Shown piece by piece: positions 45,661 to 55,859 of a stretch of 64,000 nucleotides of DNA; positions within the stretch are counted from its first letter, which is position 1; every line of letters starts with the position of its first letter. Origin of the DNA: Conchocele bisecta. Lineage: Eukaryota; Mollusca; Bivalvia; Lucinida; Thyasiridae. The stretch spans positions 27,810,956-27,874,955 of the forward strand of contig CM055269.1 of NCBI GenBank assembly GCA_029237695.1. The letters are read 5' to 3'. Both the position numbers and the translations under genes were made by a program. The notes below the pieces were generated by a model. It was not told the origin of the DNA. It made no database searches and saw nothing but the letters and a program-made list of their open reading frames with translations.

Positions 45661-45919
45661 CAATATAGATACAACAATGAATAAAGGTATAGCGGACCTA
45701 ACCAAGCAGATTGAAGGTCTAGCGCAGACATTGCAAAAAGGTAGACCAGTGGCTGACAAAAAAGATATTCGTTGTTATTCTTGCAACGGTCTCGGTCACT
45801 ACAGTAATGAGTGCCGGAGGAAGAACTTACGGAAAAGAATATCTGCAATCTCGGAAGGTGAAGAAGAGAGCGATGCCGAGTCGGATGAGGATTTAAACGA
45901 CAGCGGTTCGGACCAGTAG
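45644..45919 (+). CDS. Nucleocapsid segment with CCHC zinc knuckle
   Basis: Overlaps the end of the gag ORF by 17 bases in another frame. It contains CYSCNGLGHYSNEC (C-x2-C-x4-H-x4-C) at about 45773-45815, followed by basic and acidic tails, as in a retrotransposon nucleocapsid that binds element RNA. The overlap could be a programmed frameshift or the result of an indel. Confidence 0.8.
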   Translation: MEKAVSNIDTTMNKGIADLTKQIEGLAQTLQKGRPVADKKDIRCYSCNGLGHYSNECRRKNLRKRISAISEGEEESDAESDEDLNDSGSDQ

Positions 45920-45936
45920 GCCTACATTCGACCCGT

Positions 45937-47487
45937 ATGAAACAAGGCCTGAACGACCGTGGTGATGCAATAGAGGTGAAGAAAGAGGTAGATAAGCAAC
46001 CGGATTGTAGTGTCAGTAACATTACAGATGGCCTAAGTCGTCTACTGATCGCTGATTCTACCCATGGAAACGTGGAACCAGAAGTTTCCGGAGATGCAAT
46101 TATGATTAATCATCTACGATCATCCTCTATGATCAAAGTGCCGGTCAAGATCGAAGAAATCGAATTAGATGCCGTGGTAGACACCGCGGCGCAAGTAACG
46201 ATTATATCCGACAGGGTATACAACCGGTTCCAAGAGAAACCTGCGATAATCAAGAAAGTGTCATTGCAAACCGCAGGCAGGCACATGAAATTATCAGGTG
46301 TCATTATTGGTCCAATAAAATTGAAACTGGGCAAAGTACAATACGATGTAGAGATTTATGTCGCACCCATAGAGGATGACATGCTCCTTGGACTGGATTT
46401 CATGCGTCAAAACCAGATCAGCATAAATTTGCCAAGAGCTGAGTTGCAATTAGAAGGTGAGAAAATTAAGATGGACATCGTAGGCTCGTCTAGGACTAAG
46501 GTTTCAAAAGTGGTAGTTTGTTCTAAGACGGTTGTACCACCTAATGCAGTCAAGATGGTCAAATGTTCTACAGACTCCAAGATGTCTCAATTCATGGTAG
46601 AACCGATTCACAACCCACCGGCACTGATTGCACGAACAGTTCATTCAGACGCGCACTTGAAGGTATGTGTAGTTAACACCACGGAGCACAATGTTGTGCT
46701 TAAGCGGAAACAGGTGGTGGGGAAAGCTTATGAAATCACTGGTCTGGTGCCGGGAGATGAAGATTGCACCGAGGCCGGTGTCTATAAAGTCAAAACTGAC
46801 GAAGAACGGTTCGACACGCAAGTTCCTGATCATTCAGTTGAACTTGAAGAGCGAGCCGGTGTCTACAACGTAAAACATGATGAACAAAGGTCCGAAAAGC
46901 GAGTTCCTGATCATTTAGTCGAGCTTGTTGAACGGGCAAAGCAAAATCTAGAAGCAGTGGAACGTGAGCAACTGACTAGTTTGCTTATAGAATATCAGGA
47001 TGTGTTTTCTATAGACGACTTTGATGTAGGAAATTTCACGGCATTGGAGCACCACATAGAAACCGGTGATGCTAGACCCATTAAGCAAATAATGCGACGG
47101 ACACCGTGCTGCTTCACAGACGAAGACAGTGCTAACCTGGAACGTATGCTGAAAGCCAAGGTGATTCAACCGTCTACATCGGAATGGGCCGCATCTCCTG
47201 TATTGGTAAGGAAACGTGACGGATCAGTAAGATGGTGCGTGGACTACCGTGGCCTAAACAATGTCACCACAAAAGACGTGTTTCCACTGCCGTTGATTGA
47301 AGAATGCATAGATACACTTGCCGGAAATTCCTTGTACTCAAAATTAGATGCCAATTCCGCTTACTGGCAAGTCCGGATAAAGAAATCAGACAGAAAGAAG
47401 ACCGCATTCCTGACCAAATATGGACATTTGAGTTCATTCGCATGGGATTTGGCTTGTGCAACGCCCCAGCAACGTACTGTAGAGTAA
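45937..47487 (+). CDS. pol: Retropepsin and N-terminal half of reverse transcriptase
   Basis: The protease motif VDTAAQVTIIS (an Asp-Thr-Ala variant of DTGA) at about 46177-46210 and LLGLDFM at about 46386 mark a retropepsin. A linker holds two copies of an AGVYxVKxDEER segment (about 46773 and 46855). RT starts with IETGDARPIKQ and goes on through SEWAASPVLVRKRDG, WCVDYRGLN, FPLPLIEECID and YSKLDANSAYWQV (one of the catalytic Asps). After TAFLTKYGH (about 47425) the frame is lost by a one-base indel near 47431 and ends at 47487. Confidence 0.85.
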   Translation: MKQGLNDRGDAIEVKKEVDKQPDCSVSNITDGLSRLLIADSTHGNVEPEVSGDAIMINHLRSSSMIKVPVKIEEIELDAVVDTAAQVTIISDRVYNRFQEKPAIIKKVSLQTAGRHMKLSGVIIGPIKLKLGKVQYDVEIYVAPIEDDMLLGLDFMRQNQISINLPRAELQLEGEKIKMDIVGSSRTKVSKVVVCSKTVVPPNAVKMVKCSTDSKMSQFMVEPIHNPPALIARTVHSDAHLKVCVVNTTEHNVVLKRKQVVGKAYEITGLVPGDEDCTEAGVYKVKTDEERFDTQVPDHSVELEERAGVYNVKHDEQRSEKRVPDHLVELVERAKQNLEAVEREQLTSLLIEYQDVFSIDDFDVGNFTALEHHIETGDARPIKQIMRRTPCCFTDEDSANLERMLKAKVIQPSTSEWAASPVLVRKRDGSVRWCVDYRGLNNVTTKDVFPLPLIEECIDTLAGNSLYSKLDANSAYWQVRIKKSDRKKTAFLTKYGHLSSFAWDLACATPQQRTVE

Positions 47488-48191
47488 TGAACTTAGTCTT
47501 GAGGGGCTTGAATTGGAAGATTCTACTAGCATTTCTCGATGACATATTGATCTTGGGAATAACTTTCCGAGACCATCTGAACAATCTCATAGAAGTGTTC
47601 AAAAGATTCAGAGAATTTGGTCTAAAGTTGAAGCCAAAGAAGTGCGAGTTGTTCCAGGAACAAGTGGTATTTCTAAGTAGGAAGATAGGTCACAATGGGT
47701 TGGAACTCAGTGAGGAACACATAAAGGCCGTGACAGAGTGGCCAAGGCCCAAGAGCACCAAGGAGGTGGAACAATTTCTGGGGCTAGTGAACTACCACAG
47801 GATGTTTCTTAAGGACTTGGCAAAACTGGCTGTCCCTCTGTACTCAATAACCGGGAAGAAGAAATTTGAGTGGGGTGAGGAGCAGCAACAGGCGTATGAA
47901 GCCATTAAATTGACATTAACGGCCGCACCAATTTTGGCTCTACCGAACGGGGTTGATCCGTTCATTCTGGACACTGACGCCTCAGATTGTGCTATAGGAG
48001 CAGAGCTGCTACAGGTACAGGGAGGTGTTGAGAGAGTGATAGCATTTAGGAGCTTGTCATTGGCAGCGGAGCAGAGGAGATACTGTACTACCAGGAAGGA
48101 ATTGCTAGCAGTGGTGCGATTTACGAGGCAGTACCGACATTACTTGCTGGGGAGACGGTTCAAAGTGAGAACGGACCACAACAGCTGTTGA
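47430..48191 (+). pseudogene. pol: C-terminal RT and RNase H, shifted frame
   Basis: Continues the same enzyme in another frame: MGFGLCNAPATYCRVM, the catalytic FLDD (LLAFLDDILILG, about 47523-47560), KCELFQEQVVFL, the connection domain (FLGLVNYHRMFL), and RNase H with ILDTDASDCAIGAELL, RKELLAVVRF and RTDHNS, so all RNase H acidic residues are visible. A second deletion at about 48183-48188 removes part of the motif after TDHNS and shifts the frame again. YxDD appears as FLDD, tolerated in some Gypsy elements. Confidence 0.85.
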
Positions 48192-48874
48192 CCTTTAGAG
48201 ATCCCCAGGGACAGTTATGTAGATGGATTGAGGAGCTGAGTCTATACGACTTGGTCATTGAGCACCGTCCGGGGAAGCACCATGGTAATCCGGAAGCATT
48301 ATCACGAAAACCTGGAACTGCACTCGAATGCAACCATTACAAACTGGGACTCAAATTGCAGGAATTGCCCTGCCAGGGATGCAATTACTGTCAGAGGGCA
48401 CACCGTAATTGGTCAGAGTTTGTAGCAGATATGGATGATGTGGTGCCACTTCCTCAACAGGTTGGCGAAGAAACGCAGTCTCTGGAGCAAGATAATGTGT
48501 TGGCGGCATGCTCGATAGATGCAGATCAGACCACAACAGTCAGTCACTCAGTAGGGGAAGGACACTCGAATGAGTCCCGCCATTCGGAACGGCCCCGTTC
48601 ATCGGAACGAAGGAGGCCGGGAATGGAGCCCCGCCGTTCGGAGGCGCGTGACCTAACACGGTCACCAGAGCGAAGAAGATCCGCAAAGGACCGACATCAA
48701 GGCACACAAACCGAGCCTTGCCCAAGGTCGTGTAACCAGTCCACGCAAACGGACGTTGCACCAGTGTGTGTGCCACTGTTTAGCGGTTTTAACGAGGCAC
48801 CTGGGCAACCAGACAGAAGACCTGGACAACGACCCCCAAACAGTGCGCAAGACATCGTTGGCGGTTTGCGTTAG
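48188..48874 (+). CDS. RNase H tail and Cys/Arg-rich linker in the integrase position
   Basis: Starts within RNase H (TFRDPQGQLCRWIEEL), then the usual IEHRPGKHHGNPEALSR end. Integrase should start here, but the sequence holds only a CQGCNYCQRAH cluster and then a low-complexity SER/RR-rich and QSTQTD/GTQTE repeat stretch. No HHCC zinc finger or acidic integrase motif is seen. One in-frame TAG at 48872-48874 separates it from the next ORF, which continues in the same frame. Confidence 0.7.
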   Translation: MTFRDPQGQLCRWIEELSLYDLVIEHRPGKHHGNPEALSRKPGTALECNHYKLGLKLQELPCQGCNYCQRAHRNWSEFVADMDDVVPLPQQVGEETQSLEQDNVLAACSIDADQTTTVSHSVGEGHSNESRHSERPRSSERRRPGMEPRRSEARDLTRSPERRRSAKDRHQGTQTEPCPRSCNQSTQTDVAPVCVPLFSGFNEAPGQPDRRPGQRPPNSAQDIVGGLR

Positions 48875-48877
48875 AGA

Positions 48878-50995
48878 GTGGTACGAGGGGATACGTTGGA
48901 CTGCTCGGACGAGGTGTTGGCCGTTTCGGCCCCGTCCACTCAAGAGACTAACCGCACGGAGAAGTTACGACCCCCACTTAAAGGAAGGGCCAATATTCCG
49001 GATGATTATGTCGGCGCAAAACGCGTGCACAGACAGTCATGCCCATTTGATGACTGTGAGGTTAAGACCCGGACTGTAAAGCAGGCTCTATCTGAAATGG
49101 TCATAGGCCCGGAAGCAGATCCGGTGAAATTGTTGCAGTTTGACAACCGTAATCTGATCCTGGACCCGGCCACCACAGTTTCAGATAGGACTCGCCGGGC
49201 TATGGACAAATTGTGTACTACAGCAGGGTGGTCGATACCCCGGTCTTATACGTTTGAGCCGATGAACTCGCCAGCATGTCTCATATATTGGCGAGTGATG
49301 TCGTTCCTGATGAGCCGTATCACAGGTGATGAGCCAGCCGTAATGCATCGCCGTTTCGGTTACAGCTGGACAACGCCGAGTACGCTAAACAAAAAGACTC
49401 GGCGCAGCCAAAAAGGACGGCTGACCTCGGCATCGGCTAGATGTGGAGGAGGACTAAGCGGCGAAGTGGCTAAAACAGCCCCGTCTTCGACTAATCAGTC
49501 CTCTGAAGGGATATTGCCAGAGGGAAACCCAACAACACCAAGGGAATTTCCCAAGACCAGAGACGATGAGGCTAAGGGAGCCCCGTCTTCAACAACAGAG
49601 TCATCCTCGGCGTATCGATTGCCGGAAGACTACGAGACTCCATCAACTGATGTCTCGAAATCCAAAGACGATGTGGCCGAAGCAGCCCCGTCTCGGAGGT
49701 GGACGTTCTCTTCTCCAAGTGATGCCCCCATTCGTGCTGAGGCTAAAACAGCCCCGTCCTCATTGGAACGACAGTCCGAAACAGAGCTGATGATGGACTA
49801 TGAGGACGACACCATTAGCCCCGTAAAGTCGCTGACATCTCTTCGCGCGAGCGAAGAAGAAATCCTAATTGAAGTGGATGAAGCGACAGAAAGGGAAGAA
49901 CATGGCATACCACCACCGTTGGACACTACGGTCCAACGAAGATTTCATATGTTGGCGTCAACAGCAGGGACTTCCACCGCAAGTCCTAAGCAGCTTACCC
50001 GGACACACACGGAAGGCGGCCGGACACCCGCGGCCCCCGTGGTGCTATCACCGAGCCGTATGACGTATGCCAAGGTTGTGGCCACTGGAGCCCCCTTATC
50101 TGTTGGAGTTGTACGGCCTCAACCCAGTCCCCAAAGAAGAGAAAAAGCGGTTCGTCCATCTGGGACTGAGGTTCGGTTGTTTGACAGCCATTTTCATCTA
50201 GATCGGTTAGCGGACAAACTACGAGTCGAGACAACCGATATAGACACCATTGTAAACCAACATACTGAGGTTGCGCCCCAGAATAAGGCTAATCTGGAGG
50301 GTGGCGTGTTGGTGTTCTGTGATCCGGAAAGTTGGTCAAGAATTCCGATAGTCTCGGATCCACGATGGGCAATAGCTGTCGGCCTTCACCCCAAGAAGGT
50401 ACAGCGAGCAGGGCAAGAAGGTCTGAAACAAATGAAGACATTGCTCAAGCGCCCGAATGTCGCAGGCCTTGGTGAAGTAGGCCTAGATTACAGTGTGGAT
50501 CGCTCCTTGTGGGAAGAACAGAGAAGGACCCTGGATGTCGTACTGCAGTGGGCAAAACCTAAACAAGTACTGATACTTCATGTCAAAGGGGCGACAAAAG
50601 ACTATAAAGCAAGGAGTGCATACGCCGACTGTTTCGAGCTAGTTCGCCAGAATTGCACCCGGGACCAACAGATCCACCTACATTGCTTTGTGGGGGACAT
50701 AAAAGAGGTCAACACGTGGAGAAATGCCTTTTCTAATTGCTACTTCAGCTTTGCAGGAAAAGTCATCCACTTTGACTCTGTCCAGAGGGAGGCGATGCGG
50801 AGGGTGCCACTGGATCGTCTGCTGATCGAGACCGACTCTCCATATATGCCTATGGTGGCTGGACTTAGAACGACTACCCCCGCATATATCGGTGAGGTAG
50901 CTAGCTTGGTCGCCCAGATAAGAAGAGAGCCAATGTCGCTCATTGCGGAGGAGACTACCAGCAATGGGCGTCGCTTGTATGGCCGACAAGACTAA
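48878..50995 (+). CDS. Disordered region plus TatD-family metal-dependent nuclease
   Basis: About 705 codons in the same frame as the RNase H/linker. The start shown is only the codon after the TAG; no ATG is near. Residues ~50-145 include a CPFDDC pair, half of a zinc finger, and a conserved-looking helical block. Residues ~170-420 are Ser/Thr/Pro-rich with AKTAPSS/EAAPS repeats. Residues ~430-705 form a TatD-like TIM barrel: FDSHFHLDRL (HxH metal site), VGLHPKK, GLGEVGLDY (Glu), ILHVKG (His), LHCFVGD (His) and LIETDSPYMP (Asp), all ligands kept. TatD enzymes are Mg-dependent DNases that act in DNA repair and degradation. Base composition is clearly more GC-rich than the leader, suggesting a captured gene. 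It ends 244 bases before the 3' LTR. Confidence 0.85.
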   Translation: MVRGDTLDCSDEVLAVSAPSTQETNRTEKLRPPLKGRANIPDDYVGAKRVHRQSCPFDDCEVKTRTVKQALSEMVIGPEADPVKLLQFDNRNLILDPATTVSDRTRRAMDKLCTTAGWSIPRSYTFEPMNSPACLIYWRVMSFLMSRITGDEPAVMHRRFGYSWTTPSTLNKKTRRSQKGRLTSASARCGGGLSGEVAKTAPSSTNQSSEGILPEGNPTTPREFPKTRDDEAKGAPSSTTESSSAYRLPEDYETPSTDVSKSKDDVAEAAPSRRWTFSSPSDAPIRAEAKTAPSSLERQSETELMMDYEDDTISPVKSLTSLRASEEEILIEVDEATEREEHGIPPPLDTTVQRRFHMLASTAGTSTASPKQLTRTHTEGGRTPAAPVVLSPSRMTYAKVVATGAPLSVGVVRPQPSPQRREKAVRPSGTEVRLFDSHFHLDRLADKLRVETTDIDTIVNQHTEVAPQNKANLEGGVLVFCDPESWSRIPIVSDPRWAIAVGLHPKKVQRAGQEGLKQMKTLLKRPNVAGLGEVGLDYSVDRSLWEEQRRTLDVVLQWAKPKQVLILHVKGATKDYKARSAYADCFELVRQNCTRDQQIHLHCFVGDIKEVNTWRNAFSNCYFSFAGKVIHFDSVQREAMRRVPLDRLLIETDSPYMPMVAGLRTTTPAYIGEVASLVAQIRREPMSLIAEETTSNGRRLYGRQD

Positions 50996-51239
50996 TTTGC
51001 CTCTGCAATGATGTCGAACGTATACAGGCGGGACTAAATCACAGATGTGGCTGAATAACGACGTGTTTCTAAACATAAAGAGAACCGTCTCTAATTCATT
51101 GTTTGGCCACTCCAACTATGGAAATGATTCCGCACCTCAGGGAGTGCCACTAGGGCACCCTATTTGAAATGCCGTACTCTACATATGTGGCTGGTGCTCA
51201 AACGAAGAAGTACGCTGCTGTTTAGAAAACCGGGGAGAG
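50996..51239 (+). other. 3' untranslated segment with polypurine tract
   Basis: No ORF. GGGGAGAG at 51232-51239 directly abuts the 3' LTR and is the expected polypurine tract for plus-strand priming. A small hairpin, GGGAGTGCCACTAGGGCACCC, lies at about 51141-51160. Confidence 0.7.
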
Positions 51240-51482
51240 TGTGGTATTTATGGAAATACGTTCGACACCTAGACTGACACTGGGTTGCCTTAGCGTGAAG
51301 GATGTCAGAAGATGAGGAGACACTATCTCGCCCCTTCCCGTTACTGGACCCTTTGCGCAATTAAGGACCACCAAGGAGAACTGATTTGACCCGCCATCTT
51401 GACCAGAAGTGAACTTTCACGAGAGCCATAAAACCTGCCCAATAGTGGCCATAAAGGTAGGCCTGTGATATCAACTTGTGAT
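51240..51482 (+). repeat. 3' LTR of the TatD retroelement
   Basis: 241 of 243 bases match 42174-42416. It follows the polypurine tract immediately. Sequence after 51482 (ATCGTCGTG) does not match the sequence after the 5' LTR, which fixes the end. Confidence 0.93.
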
Positions 51483-51642
51483 ATCGTCGTGTAATAAGTA
51501 ATGTGTGGCTTGCGGCCACAATGGTGATGGAAGTATATTATCAGAACATTACCGATGCATCATGGACGTCACTGACTAGTTTTGAAAGTATATAGTGAAA
51601 TTTAAACATCACTTGTTTATAAATCCAACTTCAGGATAATCA

Positions 51643-51946
51643 GTAGCCGATTTCACCAACACTGCAAAGTATACTTTTCTAGCAAAGTATACTTTGAGGG
51701 AGCAATCATTTATTTTCTCTGAAATGCATTGTTTCATATAGAACTAACGATGGCATATATTTGATGATTAAAAGTATGCAGAATTATTATACTGAATGTA
51801 TTACATTATCACAGCCAAAATGGCTGTGATAATGTAATAAATTCAGTATAATAAAAAATAATAAATGTATGCGAAAATTGAAAATTTCTCCCTCAAAGTA
51901 TACTTTGCTACAAAAGTATACTTTGCAATGTTGGTAAAATAGGCTA
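51643..51946. mobile_element. MITE family 2, full-length copy 5
   Basis: TAGCCGATTTCACCAACACTG ... CAATGTTGGTAAAATAGGCT ends; the AAAATGGCTGTGATAATG centre is shared with 41742-42045. Confidence 0.85.
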
Positions 51947-51948
51947 CA

Positions 51949-52191
51949 GGGGCCCGTTTCACTAAACCTCGTACGACTAAAATGTTCGTAAGTGCAAATT
52001 TAGGATCGTCTGGAAATTTCAATTGATGGATTTACATTTATTGAGCATAGGCTGCATATGCAGCCTATGCTAATAAATGTAAATCCAATAATTGTTTACA
52101 AGAAAACATTGTTAATGTGAGATTTACAGAATATCATAATTTTGCACTTACGAACATTTTAGTCATACGAAGTTTAGTGAAACGGCCCCCA
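51949..52191. mobile_element. MITE family 1, copy 2
   Basis: Complete palindrome: GGGGCCCGTTTCACTAAACC..GCATATGCAGCC..AGTTTAGTGAAACGGCCCCC. It lies three bases from the family 2 copy. Confidence 0.88.
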
Positions 52192-52565
52192 GGACTCGTA
52201 ACATCTGGACATGTATTGGACAATTCACATCAGCGTCGCACATTTCTCCACAACAGCATAGAAAGTATAACATGCCTTCTTATTAACAAAGTTGTAGGTG
52301 GGGCATCCGTGTTCTATAAACACATTTTCTAGTTTAAGCTAAGCATATATGTTGATCCTCCCATTCGACCCCTCTTTGTAATAATGTATATGCCTGTCAG
52401 ATATTTAATTTATTGTAGAATGAATTAAACATTTACTTTATTAAAACACTTACGGAAGTACTATCAGATTTCTATGACAATGTCAAATGTGGCTATGACT
52501 AGATAAATATGGCTTATTTTGAGATTTGTGGCCAGTGTAGCTCCTGTCAAATAGCACAATCCTAC
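52192..52565. other. Non-coding spacer
   Basis: No gene. 52490-52555 contains a diverged family 8 fragment (GTGGCTATGACTAGATAAATATGG..GGCCAGTGTAG). Confidence 0.5.
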
Positions 52566-52850
52566 GGAGCCCCGCAGGGGACATGTTTTTTTATATTACT
52601 TCGTTCCCACGAAATAACAATTCGTTCCCTCGAATTAACAATTCGTTCCAACGAAATGACAATTCGTTCCCTCAATTTAACAATTGGTTCCCTCGAATTA
52701 ACAATTCGTTCCCACGATATCACAATTCGTTTCGTGGGAAGGAATTGTTAATTCGTGGGAACGAATTGTTAACTCATGGGAACGAATTGTTAAATTGAGG
52801 GAACGTATTGATATTTCTTGGGAACGAATTAATAAAAACAAAAAATTCTA
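52566..52850. mobile_element. MITE family 3, copy 2
   Basis: GGAGCCCCGCAGGGGACATG at the left and AAAATTCTACGT at the right, with TTCGTTCCCACGAAATAACAA and inverted units between, shorter than 35726-36232. Confidence 0.82.
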
Positions 52851-53607
52851 CGTCGCGTACAATCATATAGTCTGATAACGATAAACATTGTTTGTTAGAA
52901 GCATGGCGCGTGATTCATCGATGGAAGGCCGAACTGTGCAGATCCTGATCAGCCTGTCTGATCTGGATATACACCAATCGCCAAAAAATAACGTTAAGCC
53001 CCATTTCACTGTCACAATCACAAAGTATGCAACTGATTTACGCAGTGTGTGTCCACGTTGTTTCCACTACAAATAATTACAAGTTAGAACAACAGGTTCT
53101 GCTTCGAGACTTGCGAGTTCATACGATGGCAGGCTTCGATGAAAGGTTCACTGGCTGACTTGATTGTGTCGTCCGAATATGGCACGTGTACATATGTTGA
53201 TAATATCAGTGGAGAAAGTGGCCGTTCTTATAACATTTTCGTCTCTATGCGTATTGCATTCTCATGCACGGAATCAGGAAACTTGATTGGTCAATGTGCT
53301 CAATCTCGACCAATCAACCTTAGCGATTTCGAGTAAGATGTGAGACACGCCATGTGATACTCGATATATCCTGGACAATATTTAAATGACGTAGCAAATG
53401 CGCAAGTCTATAATTCCAGCACACAAATATTTACACAATTCCCTAACATTTGATTGGCCCGTAGCAAGTCTCTGTTCAAAATTTATATCCCAGTAAACTC
53501 CCACGCCGAACTACTTTCCGTAACGGTGAGGCGCAGTTAAAATAATTCTTAAGAAAACGGAAAATAAACACATTTTCTTGATGAATTTATTTCAAATGCT
53601 GGAATTA
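52851..53607. other. Non-coding stretch
   Basis: No supported gene. The end (53336-53410) is a half-copy of repeat family 6 (TGAGACACGCCATGTGATACT). Confidence 0.5.
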
Positions 53608-53768
53608 CAAGGAATGAATGGCCTTTTTGTGGAATTTATTGGGGATATAAACTTGGAAAAGTCGCGAGAATACTGGACGAGGCCTTCCGGCCTTCGTCCA
53701 GTATTCCCGCGACTTTTCCAAGTTTATACCCCGATAAATTCCACAAAAAGGCCATTCATTCCTATATT
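53608..53768. repeat. Palindromic MITE family 5, full copy
   Basis: Arms AGGAATGAATGGCCTTTTTG and CAAAAAGGCCATTCATTCCT, inner AACTTGGAAAAGTCGCGAGAATACTGG inverted, loop GAGGCCTTCCGGCCTTCG. Its right half recurs next to Polinton A at 17276. Confidence 0.9.
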
Positions 53769-54618
53769 GCTACGAAGATTTCGTCATTTACCAAACGATA
53801 TCAGTTTCTGTAAATATATTTCATGAAAAATCTAGGCACAAAATCACATGGTGTGTTTCAAATGTGTGATTCGACCCGTTTAGCCGGCATAAAATTACCT
53901 TAGCTGTTGACAGGCCGTTAAACAACATTAACTAAGTAAATACATAAATAAATAGTCATTTCGAGTACGATTTGTATGAACGTGCTCAACATTTTCAAAT
54001 CACGGGACGAGCAAAAAAGAAACACTTTCTTTGGCAGCAAATGTCTCATTAAATTCAGTCTCTATCCGAAACACACAAAAAGTCATGTTATTAGTAAGAA
54101 ATGTGAACATACCGCAAAAGATATTTGCAATATATTGCAATATGAAGACAAATCCATGCCTTGCATGTCTCATTAAAATGTCAACATCAATGGTAATAGC
54201 ACAATAGCGGCTCCATCTGGAGTCGCATGTGGCCATTACCCATTGTGAAGCTTACGAAAGTACTGAAACATTTTTTTTAAATTCACAATGTTCATTGAAA
54301 GAACATGTAGAAATATGAGACACGCCATGTGATCTTGTACCTTCGGATATCTGCGTAATTTCATGAAATAAGTTTAAAAATGTTAAACTATTTTTCGTAA
54401 ATGGCGTCAAAAGTTGACAATACGTTTCAGAATACATATACGAGACATCGCATTTTGAGCCATCGCGATTTAACTGTAGTTATTTCTGTCAATATATACT
54501 TGTATAAAATAAAAAAATAAAAATAAAATATATTTGCGAATGGGTGGTTTCGAACTCGTTTTAGAAATGTTATTTGTTTTGAAATTGTACCAACAACTTA
54601 CACCACTAAGCCAGATCT
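53769..54618. other. Non-coding stretch with family 6 fragments
   Basis: Fragments of the GCCATGTGAT repeat occur at 53800-53870 and 54315-54450. No supported ORF. Confidence 0.5.
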
Positions 54619-54818
54619 GGGGCCCGTTTCATAAAACTTCGTACGACAAAAATGTTCGTAAGTGCAACTTTAGGCTCGTCTGGGAATTTCAATTAATGGA
54701 TTTACATGTATTGAGCATATGCAGCCTATGCTCAATAAATGCAAATCCATCAATTTATATTTTCAGACTATCCTAAATTTGTACTTACGAACATTTTAGT
54801 CGTACGTTGCTTAGTACG
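54619..54818. mobile_element. MITE family 1, copy 3 (shortened)
   Basis: GGGGCCCGTTTCATAAAACTTC at the left; the centre is CATATGCAGCCTATG. The right arm is diverged (GTCGTACGTTGCTTAG). Confidence 0.78.
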
Positions 54819-54888
54819 ACGATGTGAACCTCCTAACTGTAAAACACACATAGAGAGTCGTTAGTTATTTATTTTGTTTGGTCACCTG

Positions 54889-55131
54889 GGGCCCGTTTCA
54901 CTAAACTTCTTATGACTAAAATGTTCGTAAGTACAAACGTATGATAGTCTGTAAATTTCACATTAACAATGTTTACTTGTAAACAATTATTGGATTTACA
55001 TTTATTGAGCATAGGCTGCATATGCAGCCTATGCTCAATAAATGTAAATCCATCAATTGAAATTTCCAGACGATCCTAAATTTGTACTTACGAACATCTT
55101 AGTCGTACGAAGTTTAGTGAAACGCACCCGT
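54889..55131. mobile_element. MITE family 1, copy 4
   Basis: Full palindrome from GGCCCGTTTCACTAAACTTC to GTACGAAGTTTAGTGAAACG with the GCATATGCAGC centre. Confidence 0.88.
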
Positions 55132-55859
55132 GTATGGTTAACTGATTATCAGCCACCTATGCAGAAACAACACCGAAATACATCGTCCACTGGAGCCCAA
55201 CAGACAGTGTACATCCATCGGTTGGTTATCTTATATTTAAGGGCGGGCATTGGCTCGCAGACCTTCCAAACCCGGGCATATGAGCCCAGAAAATGTGTCA
55301 AGCCAATGGCCGTTGGCCTGTTTTCCTTTCCGAATTTAGTATTAGTTGCAATGCAGTCGAAATCTGTGCTTTAAATCAAGGAGGTTATGAGACGGTTAAT
55401 TTAGCCTAGCTAGTTCATTCTCCTACTGCACTGGGCCAGTATGTCAGACCGTGTTAAGGGCTGTGTATGAGTGTATATGTATGGAGACGCAGTCTGAGGG
55501 TTGGTCAGGGCAAAGCAAATCAAGCAGAGATCCATATGGAGTTGGGTTATGCAAGATATGCTATGATATGTTTTGGGTCCGAGCCACGGTCGTTTTGCGG
55601 CTTGTCGTAATATACGAAATGCTATTAGTCGAATTTAATTGCGGCAACATATCGTGTATCTGTAGTTATTTTTTTTCGATGACAATTCGTTACACTCATT
55701 CTGAAGACGAGCGAAGAAGAGAAGCACACGGCGGTATGGTATTTTCCCCATGTATGCTATGTGTAACGTGTGTGTGCAAGTATCAGACTGGCAGCTGTTT
55801 GGCATTCTCAGCCAAACTCGTGAAGCTTAGAGTTTCGTGTAATTCATAGCTATGTTCGT
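55132..55859. other. Non-coding stretch
   Basis: A 132-codon ORF (55451-55849) can be read but has no domain motif, no good start context and runs straight into the satellite. I treat it as chance. Confidence 0.45.

Larger units (their letters stand above)
42174..51482 (+). mobile_element. Young LTR retroelement with TatD nuclease and no recognisable integrase
   Basis: Two 243-base LTRs differing at two positions flank, in order: primer-binding site, AT-rich leader, HhH-like segment and gag, zinc knuckle, retropepsin, RT, RNase H, a Cys/Arg-rich linker, a Ser/Thr-rich disordered region, a TatD-like domain and a polypurine tract. RT places it with Ty3/Gypsy. No HHCC or D,D-35-E integrase was found in any frame between RNase H (about 48190) and the 3' LTR. 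The bases next to the LTRs (ACAAC left, ATCGT right) do not form a target duplication. Despite near-identical LTRs it has frameshifts near 47431 and 48185 and stops at 43735 and 48872. Confidence 0.85.

Noticed and set aside
49440..50100. Integrase hidden in the region between RNase H and TatD
   Set aside because: Reading the frame gives only Ser/Thr/Pro/Glu-rich repeats; no HHCC finger, no D,D-35-E spacing and no GPY/F motif.
55451..55849. 132-codon ORF upstream of the satellite
   Set aside because: No domain, no coding-like composition, ends in repeat-adjacent sequence; consistent with chance.
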